Positions 1 to 10,945 of a stretch of 64,000 nucleotides of DNA are shown here, piece after piece; the stretch's first letter is position 1; every line of letters starts with the position of its first letter. The notes under the pieces were generated by a model. It was not told the DNA's origin and made no database searches. It worked only from the letters and a program-made list of their open reading frames with translations. The position numbers were made by a program, and so were the translations under genes. Source of the stretch: Monomorium pharaonis (lineage: Eukaryota > Arthropoda > Insecta > Hymenoptera > Formicidae); NCBI RefSeq assembly GCF_013373865.1, contig NC_050467.1, forward strand, positions 22,838,996 to 22,902,995, written 5' to 3'.

Positions 1-729
1 TTTCTTGTGTGCACACGCAAATGTCTATACGCGACGATGGTAATTGGTGTATACTAATTATTTTCCTGATACGAATTGATATGTAGAGAATCTGACCTCG
101 AGCCGCCTGTCTGATCTTGTGGTGAATTAACGTCTGCAGGATATCTTCGCGACCTCGAAGAAACTAGTTATGCACATATAAGGTGATTAGTAGTAAACGT
201 ATTTTTTATCTAAGCCTTTAAGTAATGATACAAGTTAGATATCAAATTATCATAAGCATAAACAATGGTATTATTGACTTGACAAATTTATTAGGAAAAA
301 AATAGAAAGATATTTATCTATTTTTTATTCTAATGCATTTATTTTACTTGGAAAAAAATTGTATCAAAATTCTATTATAAGATTCTTTAGTAATTTTCAT
401 CCTTAATTTAACTAATGGCTTCTTCCTGAATTCGAAGTCAGTTTTTTCTTTAAGCTTTGATGAGGACCATTACATATCCTAGTAACTAAATGCCAAATTG
501 AGATTCCGTTAAAGTTAATTCTACTTTGAAATTGAATGAAAAACGAAGGTTTTATCATCTCTTTTGCATCTCTTCATTTAGCGCGTCGACTCCGCTTTCT
601 TCGATCGAACACGATCCGTCGACCTTTCGACGTGTTTGCCAAGGGCGAATTATTTGAATCTTTGACGCGCTCTCCGAACACCCCGTATACTTGCGCCCGC
701 TTAACGATGTAACTCGCAGTTACCGATAA

Positions 730-752
730 CGACCGACCGACCGACCGACCGC
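730..752. repeat. (GACC)n microsatellite
   Basis: About five tandem GACC units. A short CTAC repeat follows at about 886-901. Confidence 0.85.
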
Positions 753-2034
753 CCTTACGCAACGTGCTTAGAGTGCCGGCAATTAGGGTAATTGCATTCC
801 GCGCGCGCGGTACGTAGGCGAGGAAGAAAAAGAGACAGACCGAGACGAAAGAACGAGCGCGCGTGGAGTGATTTGCAAGTCAAACCTATCTACCTACCTA
901 CCTGTCTCAACGCTCGCTCGATTGCAAGAAAGAGAGAGGCAAAAAAAAAACCGGGAGAGGAAAACTCAACGCGGTTTGACTCGTGTTTTCTAGCAAGTCG
1001 AAGACCTTCGCTGTGGGAGAGAGAAGACTATACGAAATTTATTTCCACCCAATTTTCCATGTTATCATTGTATATGTATTAGTGCGAAATTTATCAACCT
1101 TTCCGAGTATCAGGCACGTGGGAATTTTTAGCTACTGCCGATCAACTTATCGTGACCTCTCGTGCTCTAAATCGACGCGATGTTTTCTCCTGGGAAACGA
1201 TCAGGGGTAGAGTGAGCGAATAAATCTGTAATAATTACGATAATAGGTACAAATTCCTTGAGACAGATAATCTCTCGACGAGTCTTTAATTTGTAGATTG
1301 TATTTAGAAACGGCGCACTTCCCTTCTCCGTTAATAGCACACTCCGCCACCCTCATCGGCTTTTGTGCTCTATGCGATTTTATCCGCCGAATCCTGTCTT
1401 CTTCTTGCACTTTGTATACGATCGCCCTTTTTCGCTCTTTCTCTCTCTCTCTCTCCTTCGTTTATTCATTCGCTCCGCTTCTTTCTTCTCTGTATTTCTC
1501 CACATTGGCATGGCGGCTCTTGTCAAAGAGCGCTCGCGAGGCGCGTAGGGGGGAAGGAAAGAAACTGGAGTCAAACCGGTTCTTAAATGGGCACCGTAAT
1601 TATTTCCTCTCTGACTCGACAAAAGAAAAAAAAAGAAATGGAAAAGGATCTTGAAGAAATGTGGTTGTGGAACTCGCGACGTGTGTTCGAACGTAGACTT
1701 TGAAACGAGATGCGTGCGAGATGCGTGACGGTATCCCGTTCACGCTATTACTTTCTTAAAAACAAAAGTCACATGAATCATAAGTCCGATCTAGATCATG
1801 CAAAAAAAAGCCCGACACGCGAATAAAGTCATATTTTTTTTGCAAGCAAGAGAAATTACAAGGCTAATAGGATATTAATGTACGAATATTTAATTTCTTT
1901 TGCAATCTTAAAAGAAGTTTTAAAACTTTATTCGACACGAAAGCGAAAGTTATTTTAGTGACAAGTTACAATTACGTTGTTATTTAAATATATTACAAAT
2001 TAGAAGGCTTGAAGTTTCGATATAAAAAACTACA

Positions 2035-2055
2035 TTACATATGTTTCATATGTAA
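2035..2055. repeat. Hairpin, 9 bp arms
   Basis: TTACATATG and CATATGTAA flank a TTT loop in AT-rich DNA. It is short enough to be chance. Confidence 0.8.
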
Positions 2056-3108
2056 CAGATTTTTTATTTTTTTGCTACAATTTATTTCGTTTGCGATAAA
2101 AATAATTTGTTTATTACAATTTTTTCAATATACATGTCTTCTAGATATTTTTATTTCATTGCAATTGCATTAATTAATAACACTTTGCGCTTAAGACGTC
2201 TTTGTGATGATCCTCGTCTGACAATACTCGAATACGCATGCCTATGGAGAAGTGTTATTTTTTCAGCTATCTACGTTTATTATGCCTGCTTTGCGCGAAT
2301 AAACGTGGTATGTAGAAAAAGAGAAACACAAAATCGTGATTCAAGCCATCGACACGCATTGATGGCGCGCCTTGCGTAAATCTCGCAACGGTTCCGCGCT
2401 GTTTACTCACTCCGGAGAAACTGAGAAGATGATTTGTTGTCCTCCACGAATAGCTGCTAGGTACACGTTGGCGAAGATCAACCACATTAACAGTATATAC
2501 TTCTAGAAAACTTAATCTAAAAAACAAACTATAATAAAATCCGCTTTTTAAATTATATTTGGTATTTTAATCATTACAAATGTATATAATGGTGAAAATT
2601 GCAATTCTGTAGTATTTAAACAAAAGAAAATCAAATATCAAAAATTGATTTCTTAAACTAAGATATAATAATTACATTAGTCATTTAATCTCAGAGATAT
2701 AATTAATCCATGATTAATGCACATTTAAAAAGAGATATAAAAAATAAGTATCCTTTTTTTAGACAAATTTATTAATCAGCCTTTATATAGGATTACACGC
2801 AGGAAACATTTTATTGAAATATAAGTGTTGTAATAGTAGAGGAATGACCGAGATCTTCTTTCCCTTTAAGTCGAGTCCTTATCGTCTTTCCATTTTGACG
2901 TATGTCTCATGGGGCATTTCATAAGGGCGGGTAATGGAAGAACGTGTCCTCGTTGTCTGGCGTACACGTGCGGGGAAACATGATCGCCTACGGCGGGTAT
3001 CCTGGTCTCGAATGTCCTTCCTCATAGGGACGGGACGTAGGACTGAAGGCAATAATCTCTCGGGGGGTTTGCGTAATCATTGGCGAGGCGAACAGGATAC
3101 GTGTCCGC

Positions 3109-3131
3109 AGAGAGAGAGAGAGAGAGAGAGA
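3109..3131. repeat. (AG)n microsatellite
   Basis: An uninterrupted AG tract of about 11 units. Confidence 0.9.
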
Positions 3132-4214
3132 CGCACGTTCAAACGCTATGTTTAACGCGTACATATATCTTTACGTAAACACGATATTATTCACCATATC
3201 GTGTGTATCGTTTATGCGATAACGTTTCATTAAGAAATATTCACGAGTATTTCCGTTTCAGAACGAGATGTGAGCGACCGTTTGAGCGCGGGCTAATTGC
3301 ACCGAAACGTAATTCACCGTCATAATTCCGCGCGTCAAAATCGTCTCGACGTTTATCCGAAGATCGGAAGATTTAATTTAAATGCCATACACTTAAGACG
3401 AATTGATGTACGCCCCGAGACGAGTTTAATTCTGATTTTCCCGATATAGATATATATCGCTGATGAATCGTTTTAACGTATTCTAGGCATATCTCGCGTG
3501 CTGCGCGCGACGATAAGAATAAATACGATCGCGATGTGTTGCCGCGCGGATCGATACGATCCCGAGCGTGTCGACGACGCGGTGCTTCCCGCAAAAATAG
3601 ATAATTAATCACGAGTCGACCTCGTTTCGTTCCCACGTCGCGTAGTCATTCCCGCGTCTCGTTTCCGGCGTACTTTTCTCTATCTCTCTCTGACGCCGAA
3701 ATGCGGATGTTCACGTCACGCTGTGTAGATCAGCTCGCCAGAGAAAGATTTGCACTCGCAACTAGATCGATGGTTTTTCCGTACGTGCGTTTCCTCGCTC
3801 GCAAATGCAGACGTACAGATTTCTGCGTTCGCTGAGCCCAGAAATTTCGATAAAGTATCGCGAGAGGCGCGAATCCCTGACCGGCTCTCTGGATTTTAAT
3901 GGTCATAAAGAATGGCAATCGGGCTTGATTTAGTGATGTGTTTCTAAATGCACTTGGCGCGTGTAATGGTTCGTTTATTTTCCTCTCGATTTAAACCGCC
4001 TCGAATCGTGCCGCTGGTGTGATTCTTAACGGTGAGAGTGCAGTGACTCACGGCCGAGAAAGTATAATATACAAGGTGAGATTTAAAGCTAGCATCCTTT
4101 TTACGTTTGATATCGTTTGATATCGATGTTGATTATTGAAACGGAGTAAAGAGAGAAACTGTATTTCCTAGCTGCAAGACAGATTATCGAAACGTTCTCC
4201 GCACGGAAGTTGCA

Positions 4215-4227
4215 GGGGGGGGGGGGG
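4215..4227. repeat. G homopolymer, 13 bases
   Basis: A run of G followed by TGGGGTG. The length is prone to sequencing error. It may form a G-rich structure. Confidence 0.85.
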
Positions 4228-4675
4228 TGGGGTGAGCAGAGGGAAAAGAAAGGGGCAATGTAGCAAGCGCTACGATTAAAGAGAAATTACTTTGTCGAAT
4301 TGATGAAATGGAGATTGATTGAAATAGAACGCTTCGTATATTATGTACGTCGCAACAATACCGATGCCATCGATCCTGCACCTTTGAACTTTTGTTCGGA
4401 GAACTTCGGACTGAAATATTTGCGAAAGTATTACCGCGCTACCTTACCCCACCCGTCCTCCCTTTTCTCCCGTGCACAGAACCCGTGACTTCACTCTTCA
4501 CCCACGGCAAAGTCGATGGCTCACGTGCCGCACGCGCAGATACACATAACCGTGTATCACGGAAAAACATAATTACATCCCCGGCAAATCGGTCGAGTCG
4601 ATCGAACCCTATCCGCTTCGTCTCATATGCAGAGGTATTATATTCAAGATCGATTCGAATCTCGCTGCATTAACT

Positions 4676-4718
4676 CTTGCTCCTTCTCCTCTTCCTCCTT
4701 CTCCTCCCCTCCCCCTTC
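4676..4718. repeat. Pyrimidine-only tract
   Basis: An almost pure C/T stretch of TCC, TTC and CCC units on the + strand, followed within 150 bp by a purine-rich tract. Confidence 0.75.
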
Positions 4719-4817
4719 GACCGAGTGTGATCCAGATCGCGCGCATGGATCTCATGGTAAAGTCACGCGATCGTAATGCGGTGCCATTAACCCAGAATTC
4801 CCCGAGCCACGGGGACG

Positions 4818-4873
4818 TAGGAGGAAAAGGAGGAGAAGAAGGAAGAAGAAGAAGAAGTAGTAGTAGTAGTAGT
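4818..4873. repeat. Compound GGA/GAA/AGT triplet repeat
   Basis: GGA-rich units pass into GAA units and then into six to seven AGT units. The open frame across it gives only runs of Gly, Arg and Ser and is not taken as coding. Confidence 0.85.
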
Positions 4874-5456
4874 CGTTCTCTTTCTTCCCCACCACGTGGA
4901 TTCCCTCTCCTCTCGTGCCGCGACGTGTTTCTCCGTGGATGGAATTTCAGGACGGAACGAGTGAGTTAACCTTGACGAGGTATGCCAGCTCCGCTGACCA
5001 GGGACCAGGGTCTAGAATTACCACTCGACCGGGTCGATCCGAGAGCGAGACCGAGAGAGGGGACGGTCGGCTCCTCGGAGACACCTAAGGGTCGACTTTC
5101 GCTTCCCTCTTATCATCGACCTGCTTCTCTACATCATTAAGATCAAATAATTGACCCTCCGGAGTCTCTTTGAGTTGCCCTCTTTATGCACACCTCTGGT
5201 TTTATTTCTTCCTAATTGCCAATATTGTCTATGCGCGGTAATTATTAATTGCTCTAAAATTATTAGCTACGATAGGATTTACAAGATTACGTGTCTTCCA
5301 TTAAGTTGTGTGATCCGTACGTTTTTGTTTGTCTGCAGAAAAACATTTGTCATCCGAATGTTAATATAAAATTAAAGTTTCTCTGTACAGTCATTTGATT
5401 TAACAATTGTTGCACACACAATAACGATGTAAAATTAAAAATATAAATTTAAAATT

Positions 5457-5610
5457 TATTTTTGCACCTGATTCAAAGATGCTATCCCACCACTTAAAAG
5501 AAGAGACTTGACGGTCTCACAGGGCAGCTGGAAGAGATTCCACGAAACGGGCTCGCAATTTCGTGTAACGCACGAACAATGAACAATCGGGAAAAAAAAA
5601 AATAGAAAAA
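5457..5610 (+). repeat. Left arm of the 1.4 kb inverted-repeat unit
   Basis: It begins TATTTTTGCACCTG and ends in an A-rich run followed by TAGAAAAA. Its reverse complement matches 6682-6837 through the T run, ATTGTTCATTGTTCG, and the long segment down to CAGGTGCAAAAATA. Confidence 0.75.
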
Positions 5611-5861
5611 GGGAAGAAGAGATGCAAACCAAATCATCCCATTTCCCGGGGTTTAATGCACTCCGGGAAGGGGGATGAGAGAGAGGTTCTCTGTCGGCGG
5701 CGGAAAATAACAGAGAGAAGCACGGGTCGATTTGGACCACGCGGTCGTTAAAACTGCCCACGGACGACGAACCACGGATCTGACCATCGCCGCAGGTAAC
5801 GCCTGAACCTCTTCTCTCCTTCCCTAACTCGACAATGTATCCCAAATCACCTCCAATCGTG

Positions 5862-5898
5862 CGAGAGAGAGAGAGAGAGAGAGAGAAAGAAAGAGGGA
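5862..5898. repeat. (GA)n microsatellite inside the inverted-repeat unit
   Basis: A GA tract with a few GAAA interruptions, lying between the arms of the 5457-6837 unit. Confidence 0.85.
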
Positions 5899-6681
5899 GA
5901 TCAGCAGCGGGTTCTTCGCGGTCGCCGCCTCACGATCGATCGAATCGCGGGCGGTCGGTCGGAATCCAGCCGTTGGAGAAACAAAAATTCTTCAGGGTCC
6001 GGACCGAATCCTGTACCGGGGGCCGCGGGCGATTCGGCGAAAACGAGGGAGGGGGGGGGCCCCGCGGACGCCGCTCGCCCTCGAGAAACCGGTTTTACGC
6101 GCCGCGCCGGCCGGTTTATGCGTTTGAAACACGAGGACGGTGATCAAGGGCTCCGTAGGTATCCTGGGTCGTGTACCTGCACGAAGCGACGACGAATGGC
6201 GAAGCGGGGAGAGGTGGAGGGCCCTGCCTGCATCGTGCGGAGTCACGAAGCGTGGCCGCCGCCACCGTCGTCGCCGCCATGAAATCGCTTCTACCGCGGA
6301 ACCCTCCCCCGAAGGAAGGGGGTCTGGATCCATTACTATTACACGTTCGACTCGTAGGTCGAGGGATGCGTGCCATCGTGGCTCATCGAAGCATTCTCTT
6401 ACAGGGTTCACCGGCAGAAAACGAGACTTTGCCCGATTGTTAGACAAGGCCGAGCCGGCACGCAACCGGCGGAGCTTACGTGTGCACGCGTACTGATGAG
6501 AAGGGCGACGTGCCGGACCATCACGTTCTTCCCTCTTTTTTTTTTTTTTACTACAATGACGTACGGTATCTGTGAAGAAGTGTCGCCTACGCGGCGACGA
6601 AAACAAATTAAGAAAATAAAGCTTGAGAATATCATCATCGTCTATTTCGGACACGCTACTTTCGCTCACGTAGCTGCAGCC

Positions 6682-6837
6682 TTTTTTCTATTTTTTTTTT
6701 TTTTTTTTCGATTGTTCATTGTTCGTTACACGAAATTACGAGCCCATCTCGTGGAATTTCTTCCAGCTGCCCTGCGAGACCGTCAAGTCTCTCCTTTTAA
6801 GCGGTGGGACAGCATCTTTGAAACAGGTGCAAAAATA
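6682..6837 (-). repeat. Right arm of the 1.4 kb inverted-repeat unit
   Basis: It begins TTTTTTCTA followed by an 18-base T run at 6691-6708 and ends CAGGTGCAAAAATA. It is the inverted partner of 5457-5610. It lacks four bases after ATTGTTCG that the left arm carries. Confidence 0.75.
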
Positions 6838-7345
6838 TTTGCATGCAAATAATAAAAATTACACTTAATGCTCAATGTTACTGCCAATAACATTGTAACG
6901 TTGTTACGCGATTCAGAAGCAATTCATCCGACATTAATTGGTTCCCGGTATTACCGGATTACTATGCCCGATTAATGGAGGAGCGTTCCCCGCCGCAGCC
7001 ATTACGAAGGGTTGCCGCGTGTTAACGTCGATTCCTGAAAAGCATGATAGCGGATACCGCTCTATCTGACCACCCACGTTATGGCAAACGAGCGTATCCC
7101 GTTGCGACCGCGGCTCGTAAAGCTCACGGTATCGGTTACAGCGTTACAGCGTTACAAGGTGTTCGATGCGGCATCCGATGTCGCAAAACTGAACACACGG
7201 TCCGTCCGACGCGATTCAATTAGTAGTGCGCCAATCAGAGAGGATTCCGTTGTCTCTGTTGCATCTGGCTCGATTACGTTTTGCATCCAGCAGCGGTAAT
7301 ACATGCGCATTGTACAAGGACGGTATCTGCGTTTGTCAGTAAGTT

Positions 7346-7446
7346 ACATTGTAAACAATTTTTGTACAATTATAACTATGATAGTGGGTAATTTTGACAT
7401 CTGTAATACAATAGTTGTAATTTTTATGCGAATGTAATGCGGTGTA
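7346..7446. mobile_element. Second, more diverged copy of the same MITE-like element
   Basis: This segment contains TATAACTATGATAGTGG and ATAGTTGTAATTTTTA in the order and spacing of the copy at 7533-7633. The terminal CTGTAAAA is degraded to TTGTAAAC on the left and GCGGTGTA on the right. The two copies lie about 85 bp apart in the same relative orientation; each is near-palindromic, so orientation means little. Confidence 0.45.
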
Positions 7447-7532
7447 TAAATTTTGCAATAATATTTTAATTTGTTTTTTATACTTGTGTACACACTGTAA
7501 ATAAATTGCAAATTAAATTACTTTTATTTGTG

Positions 7533-7633
7533 TACTGTAAAATTATAAACACGCGAAATTTTATAACTATTATAGTGGCTCTCAAAATTACCTATTATTA
7601 TAGTTGTAATTTTTACACAAATTTTTTACAGTA
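7533..7633. mobile_element. MITE-like element with TA flanks
   Basis: The 101 bp segment starts TACTGTAAAA and ends TTTTTTACAGTA. Its two halves form imperfect terminal inverted repeats of about 45 bp covering most of its length; the pair CTATTATAGTGG and CTATAATAATAGG is part of the match. The outermost TA on each side fits a TA target duplication, as made by Tc1/mariner-type transposases. It has no coding capacity. Confidence 0.6.
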
Positions 7634-8559
7634 TATGTAAAACGTGAAAATATTGTGGTAACAGGATTCGTGTATTATTATTATTATTATGATTTAATAT
7701 TAACTTAGCATTACAAAATGATAACCTAATCATTTTTATTTCTTTTAGTTATGCTTTATCGCTAAAGTATCGCTGATATATTTAATATTTGTTTGTGAAA
7801 TTTAAAAATTAAAATGAAAAGTAGGATCGTATAATTAAGGAATACAATTTTTCATGATTTTTTTACCCACATCTTATCGTCCTTTCTTTGTTTTTGTATT
7901 GTTTGTATATCGCAAAACATTATGGTTCTCTTATAGCTTCATGAGACTATAGTTACTATATATTTTAACATTAATATTAATTAATAGAATGACATTTTTA
8001 AATAGCTATAGAAAAATGGAAAGTATAATGAAATAATGTCACTTAATATTATTGAATTAAAAACACAATTCACGTAAGAAATTTTAATGGCAGCTGAAAC
8101 GACATACCGTTCTCGATCGTCGATGGCCGATCACGTCGTTTGCGCTGCATCCTGCGCAGAATCACGACCGTATGCGACTCTCACGATCGTCATCCGAGAG
8201 ACCGTTTCAGTTTCCTCCTGCAATTCCCGCGAGGCACAGCCCTTCCCTTCTTCCCCACGTCGCCGGAGCGATCGACGAAGAAAGCGTTCGCCTCTTTAAC
8301 TCAATCCGAATCTCAAATTCTTCGTCCGTCGTCGCGATGTCGGCTCTCGCCTTGCTACGTAATAAATCCGGAAAGGAATCTGAGGGTTAACGAGAACGCA
8401 GTGATTTGTGATTTCGCGACAATTGTTTCGGAATTCCAGCCGAATCGCGAGTGACGTGTCGCTGTCCTTCCTCGATAGAATCGTTGTTTGTTCATTAGCT
8501 GATCGCGTTTACGGTTGGTTACTGTCGCACCGGCGTTAAAAGTCTCGCTGACGGCGTTT

Positions 8560-9188
8560 AATTACGAGCGAAGGAGACGAACGAGGAGGAGGAGGAGGAG
8601 AAGGAGGAGGTCTCGCACTCGACACCGCCAAGAGAAAGAAAGAGAGAGTCTGCTCCCTCGATAAGAAGACCCGGCGATTTTTTGCAAGTCGCGCCGCGTC
8701 GCGTTGGTAGCGAAGGCGAGCGAAGGAGGAAGATCGGGCGAGCCGGCGACGTTCGGCCGCGCTCGTGCCGCCTCGTGAATGCTCGGGCGAGTCCGCGGCC
8801 GTCCCTGGCCGCCCGCCGACAGCCAGCCGGCCCGACCGCGAGTATTACCTGCAAATCGGAGCGATCGCGACGCGTCCGCGCTCCGATCCGGGATTAACGG
8901 CGTTTTCCCCGTAGCCGGGTCGCGAGTGCCCGAGTGTGCCGCGGCTCTCTCCCGGTCGGCCGGTGCTGTATCTGTCCTGTACGCGCGTACGACGCGCGAC
9001 TCGGAGTTGGTGTGGCGTGGTGACGCACGAGGAGAGAGAGTTGCTCTCTTCACTTTTGTTTTCTGTGACGTGGTGTGATTACACCGGCCCCCTCCCCAAA
9101 AAACGGATTACACGGTCCGCCGTGGTCGTCGAGGCGATCCAGGAGAGACGAGGACGCAGAGGCGGCGCGTGGCTTCTCGTTGGCGCAG
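8560..9188 (+). promoter_or_regulatory. CpG-rich possible untranslated first exon and promoter region
   Basis: This block is strongly CpG-rich compared with the AT-rich DNA before it at 7300-8080, and it ends in GCAG followed by GTAACG, an acceptable donor at 9189. Several short overlapping frames exist on both strands, but none has a recognisable product, which suits a 5' untranslated exon better than coding sequence. No TATA box is evident; CpG-rich insect promoters often lack one. The transcription start is not determined. It could belong to the gene carrying the large exon about 32 kb downstream, but nothing in the sequence proves the link. Confidence 0.3.
8580..8610. repeat. (GGA)n microsatellite
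   Basis: About nine to ten GGA units with one AAG interruption, at the upstream edge of the CpG-rich possible first exon. Confidence 0.85.
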
Positions 9189-10004
9189 GTAACGTTCCTT
9201 CGTTCTTAATGCGCGATCCGATTAGATCTCCCCGGCTGTGTACGGAGCGCGCGTTCCGCGAACAAAAAGAGAAAAACATGGCGGCCCGCAAGGTCGCGGC
9301 GCGCGGAAAAGCGAGAAGCGGAAGGATCACGCGACGTATCGGGGATTATTAGCAGACACCGGGTTACGTAAGGGCCAGGTTTTTTTTTTCCGCATAATAC
9401 GCTCAGCTACGCGTTAATTGCGCAAGACGGATTACAAGATAGTGAATATCTCGAGTGACGCGGCACTCGCGGTTTTTTTCTTCTCCTCCTGAACTTGGCT
9501 GCGTTTCCCACGAAGCACGCCTCGATATGCATCGCTCCTTCGAACACGTGACCGTTTAAAATGAATAATGCATTTAATAGAGGCTTGATAGAATTGGATA
9601 AATAAATTTGGTTACGATTGTAAACGCACGTAGAACTTATCTCACAGTCGTTTTTTATTATGTTAGGAGAAATATATATCTATTTAGATATTAAGAGATC
9701 TTTTATATCAATTGTTTATGTATATTCCAATACCGATGTTTACGGAGTAAAATAATAATATCGAAAAAAATTATTAATTAGCTTGTATTAATAAAGTCGA
9801 GCAGTGTAACTTTTTTTAAAAAATTACGGAATTTTATTAAGTTTTTATCAACTTCAAATAGGTTATGTCGGTTTTTTTTTTTCAAACATACGCAAAGATA
9901 CTTTCTTTTATTAAATCTTCCCCGCGGTAATGCTGTTGACAGCACGTTCTTTCTGCCACGAGTTTGACGTTCAGCGGTAAAATACACTGTGAGGGAAAAA
10001 AACA

Positions 10005-10005
10005 C

Positions 10006-10037
<32 letters not shown>

Positions 10038-10039
10038 AG
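10005..10039. repeat. (GA)n microsatellite
   Basis: A GA tract ending in GAAAGAGAAAGAG. Confidence 0.9.
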
Positions 10040-10329
10040 AGTGGAAGCGGCGGGGGGGTCGGAGGGGTGTCGCGCTCGAAAAGCTAGCGCCGGACTTTTA
10101 TTCACGCGGGCACGCTGTTGCGTCGCTGAAAATTAAAACTTTCACGGGGAAAGGCTCCGGAAGCACGCGGAGAGGAGAGAGAGTTCTTTTATGAGCGCGC
10201 GGCCGTGCTCGCGGTTCGCGGAAAATAAACGACGACAAACCCCATTTCGCGTCGCGCGGCTGTGCATTCATCTCCCTCTCCCTCCCGTCTCTCATTTGCA
10301 TCACCCCTTCCTCCCTGCCTCTTTCCTCC

Positions 10330-10433
10330 GCTTTCGTTCGTTCGCTCGTCCATCCATCCATCCCCGTCCGTTCCTCCCTCCCTCCCTCCCTCCCTCCCTT
10401 CGCCCGTCCGTCCGTCCATCCGTTCGTTCGTCG
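10330..10433. repeat. Mosaic tetranucleotide tract (TTCG, CCAT, CCTC, GTCC, TTCG)
   Basis: Over about 100 bp the tandem unit changes in steps: TTCG, then CATC, then a long CCTC run, then GTCC, then TTCG again. It is pyrimidine-rich on the + strand. Open frames across it encode Pro/Ser or Gly/Arg repeats and are not accepted as genes. Confidence 0.85.
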
Positions 10434-10898
10434 AAAGGGGCGGAATTTATATCACGTATTTCCCTCTGGGCACCGATATATGAAAAGGAATATCGCGCGC
10501 TCTCGCCCGGCGCGATATTCAATCGACTTTCAATTGTTGTCGAATGGAGACTCGTCGAGGTCTCGAATTAAGTGCGCGCGGTACGGCACAAAACAAATAC
10601 AGCCCCGGGGATTTAAAGTGCATCAACCCTCGTCACAAGTTGAGAGGAAGGGGGCCAAGAAGGGTAACAAGAATGCGAAGGGGAGGGGGGGGGGCGAAAG
10701 GAGGGTAAGCGGCAACCAGCAGCAGCAGCAGGTGGTAGTGGTGCAACTCGCGATTAAACGGAGAAGATTACCTTGGCGTGCCCGTTGAAAACGCGCTAGC
10801 GTGGAGGTATTTCCGAGTTCGCTCGTATCAGTACTTTGTGAATACGTGATAGTGTAACGAACTGATGCGTACAGGTCTCTACCTCGAAAAACCGGGCG

Positions 10899-10901
<3 letters not shown>

Positions 10902-10940
<39 letters not shown>

Positions 10941-10945
10941 CTCTT
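10902..10945. repeat. (CT)n microsatellite
   Basis: A long CT tract with one CG interruption near its end. Confidence 0.9.

Larger units (their letters stand above)
1..5456. other. Non-coding block, AT-rich with short microsatellites
   Basis: AT-rich at about 180-560 and 1740-2840, mixed elsewhere. I see only simple repeats and short chance frames. Two GTGAGA sequences at 4032 and 4076 resemble splice donors, but there is no exon evidence. Confidence 0.6.
5457..6837. mobile_element. 1.4 kb unit bounded by long imperfect inverted repeats (possible non-autonomous DNA transposon)
   Basis: The left arm at 5457-5610 and the right arm at 6682-6837 are reverse complements of each other at roughly nine tenths identity by hand alignment. 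Most differences are transitions, with a 4-base indel and a variable A/T run. About 1.07 kb separates the arms. The core holds a GA tract, a CpG-rich section at about 5900-6530 and no recognisable transposase. I could not define a target-site duplication. The element could be a foldback or MITE-like transposon, or an inverted duplication of host DNA. Confidence 0.6.

Noticed and set aside
4021..4080. Two GTGAGA donor-like sites suggesting a small first exon
   Set aside because: No promoter, no CpG island and no matching downstream acceptor; donor-like hexamers are common by chance.
5992..6669. 225-codon minus-strand frame in the core of the inverted-repeat unit
   Set aside because: Arg/Pro/Ser-rich translation in CpG-rich DNA, several other frames open over the same bases, and no recognisable domain.
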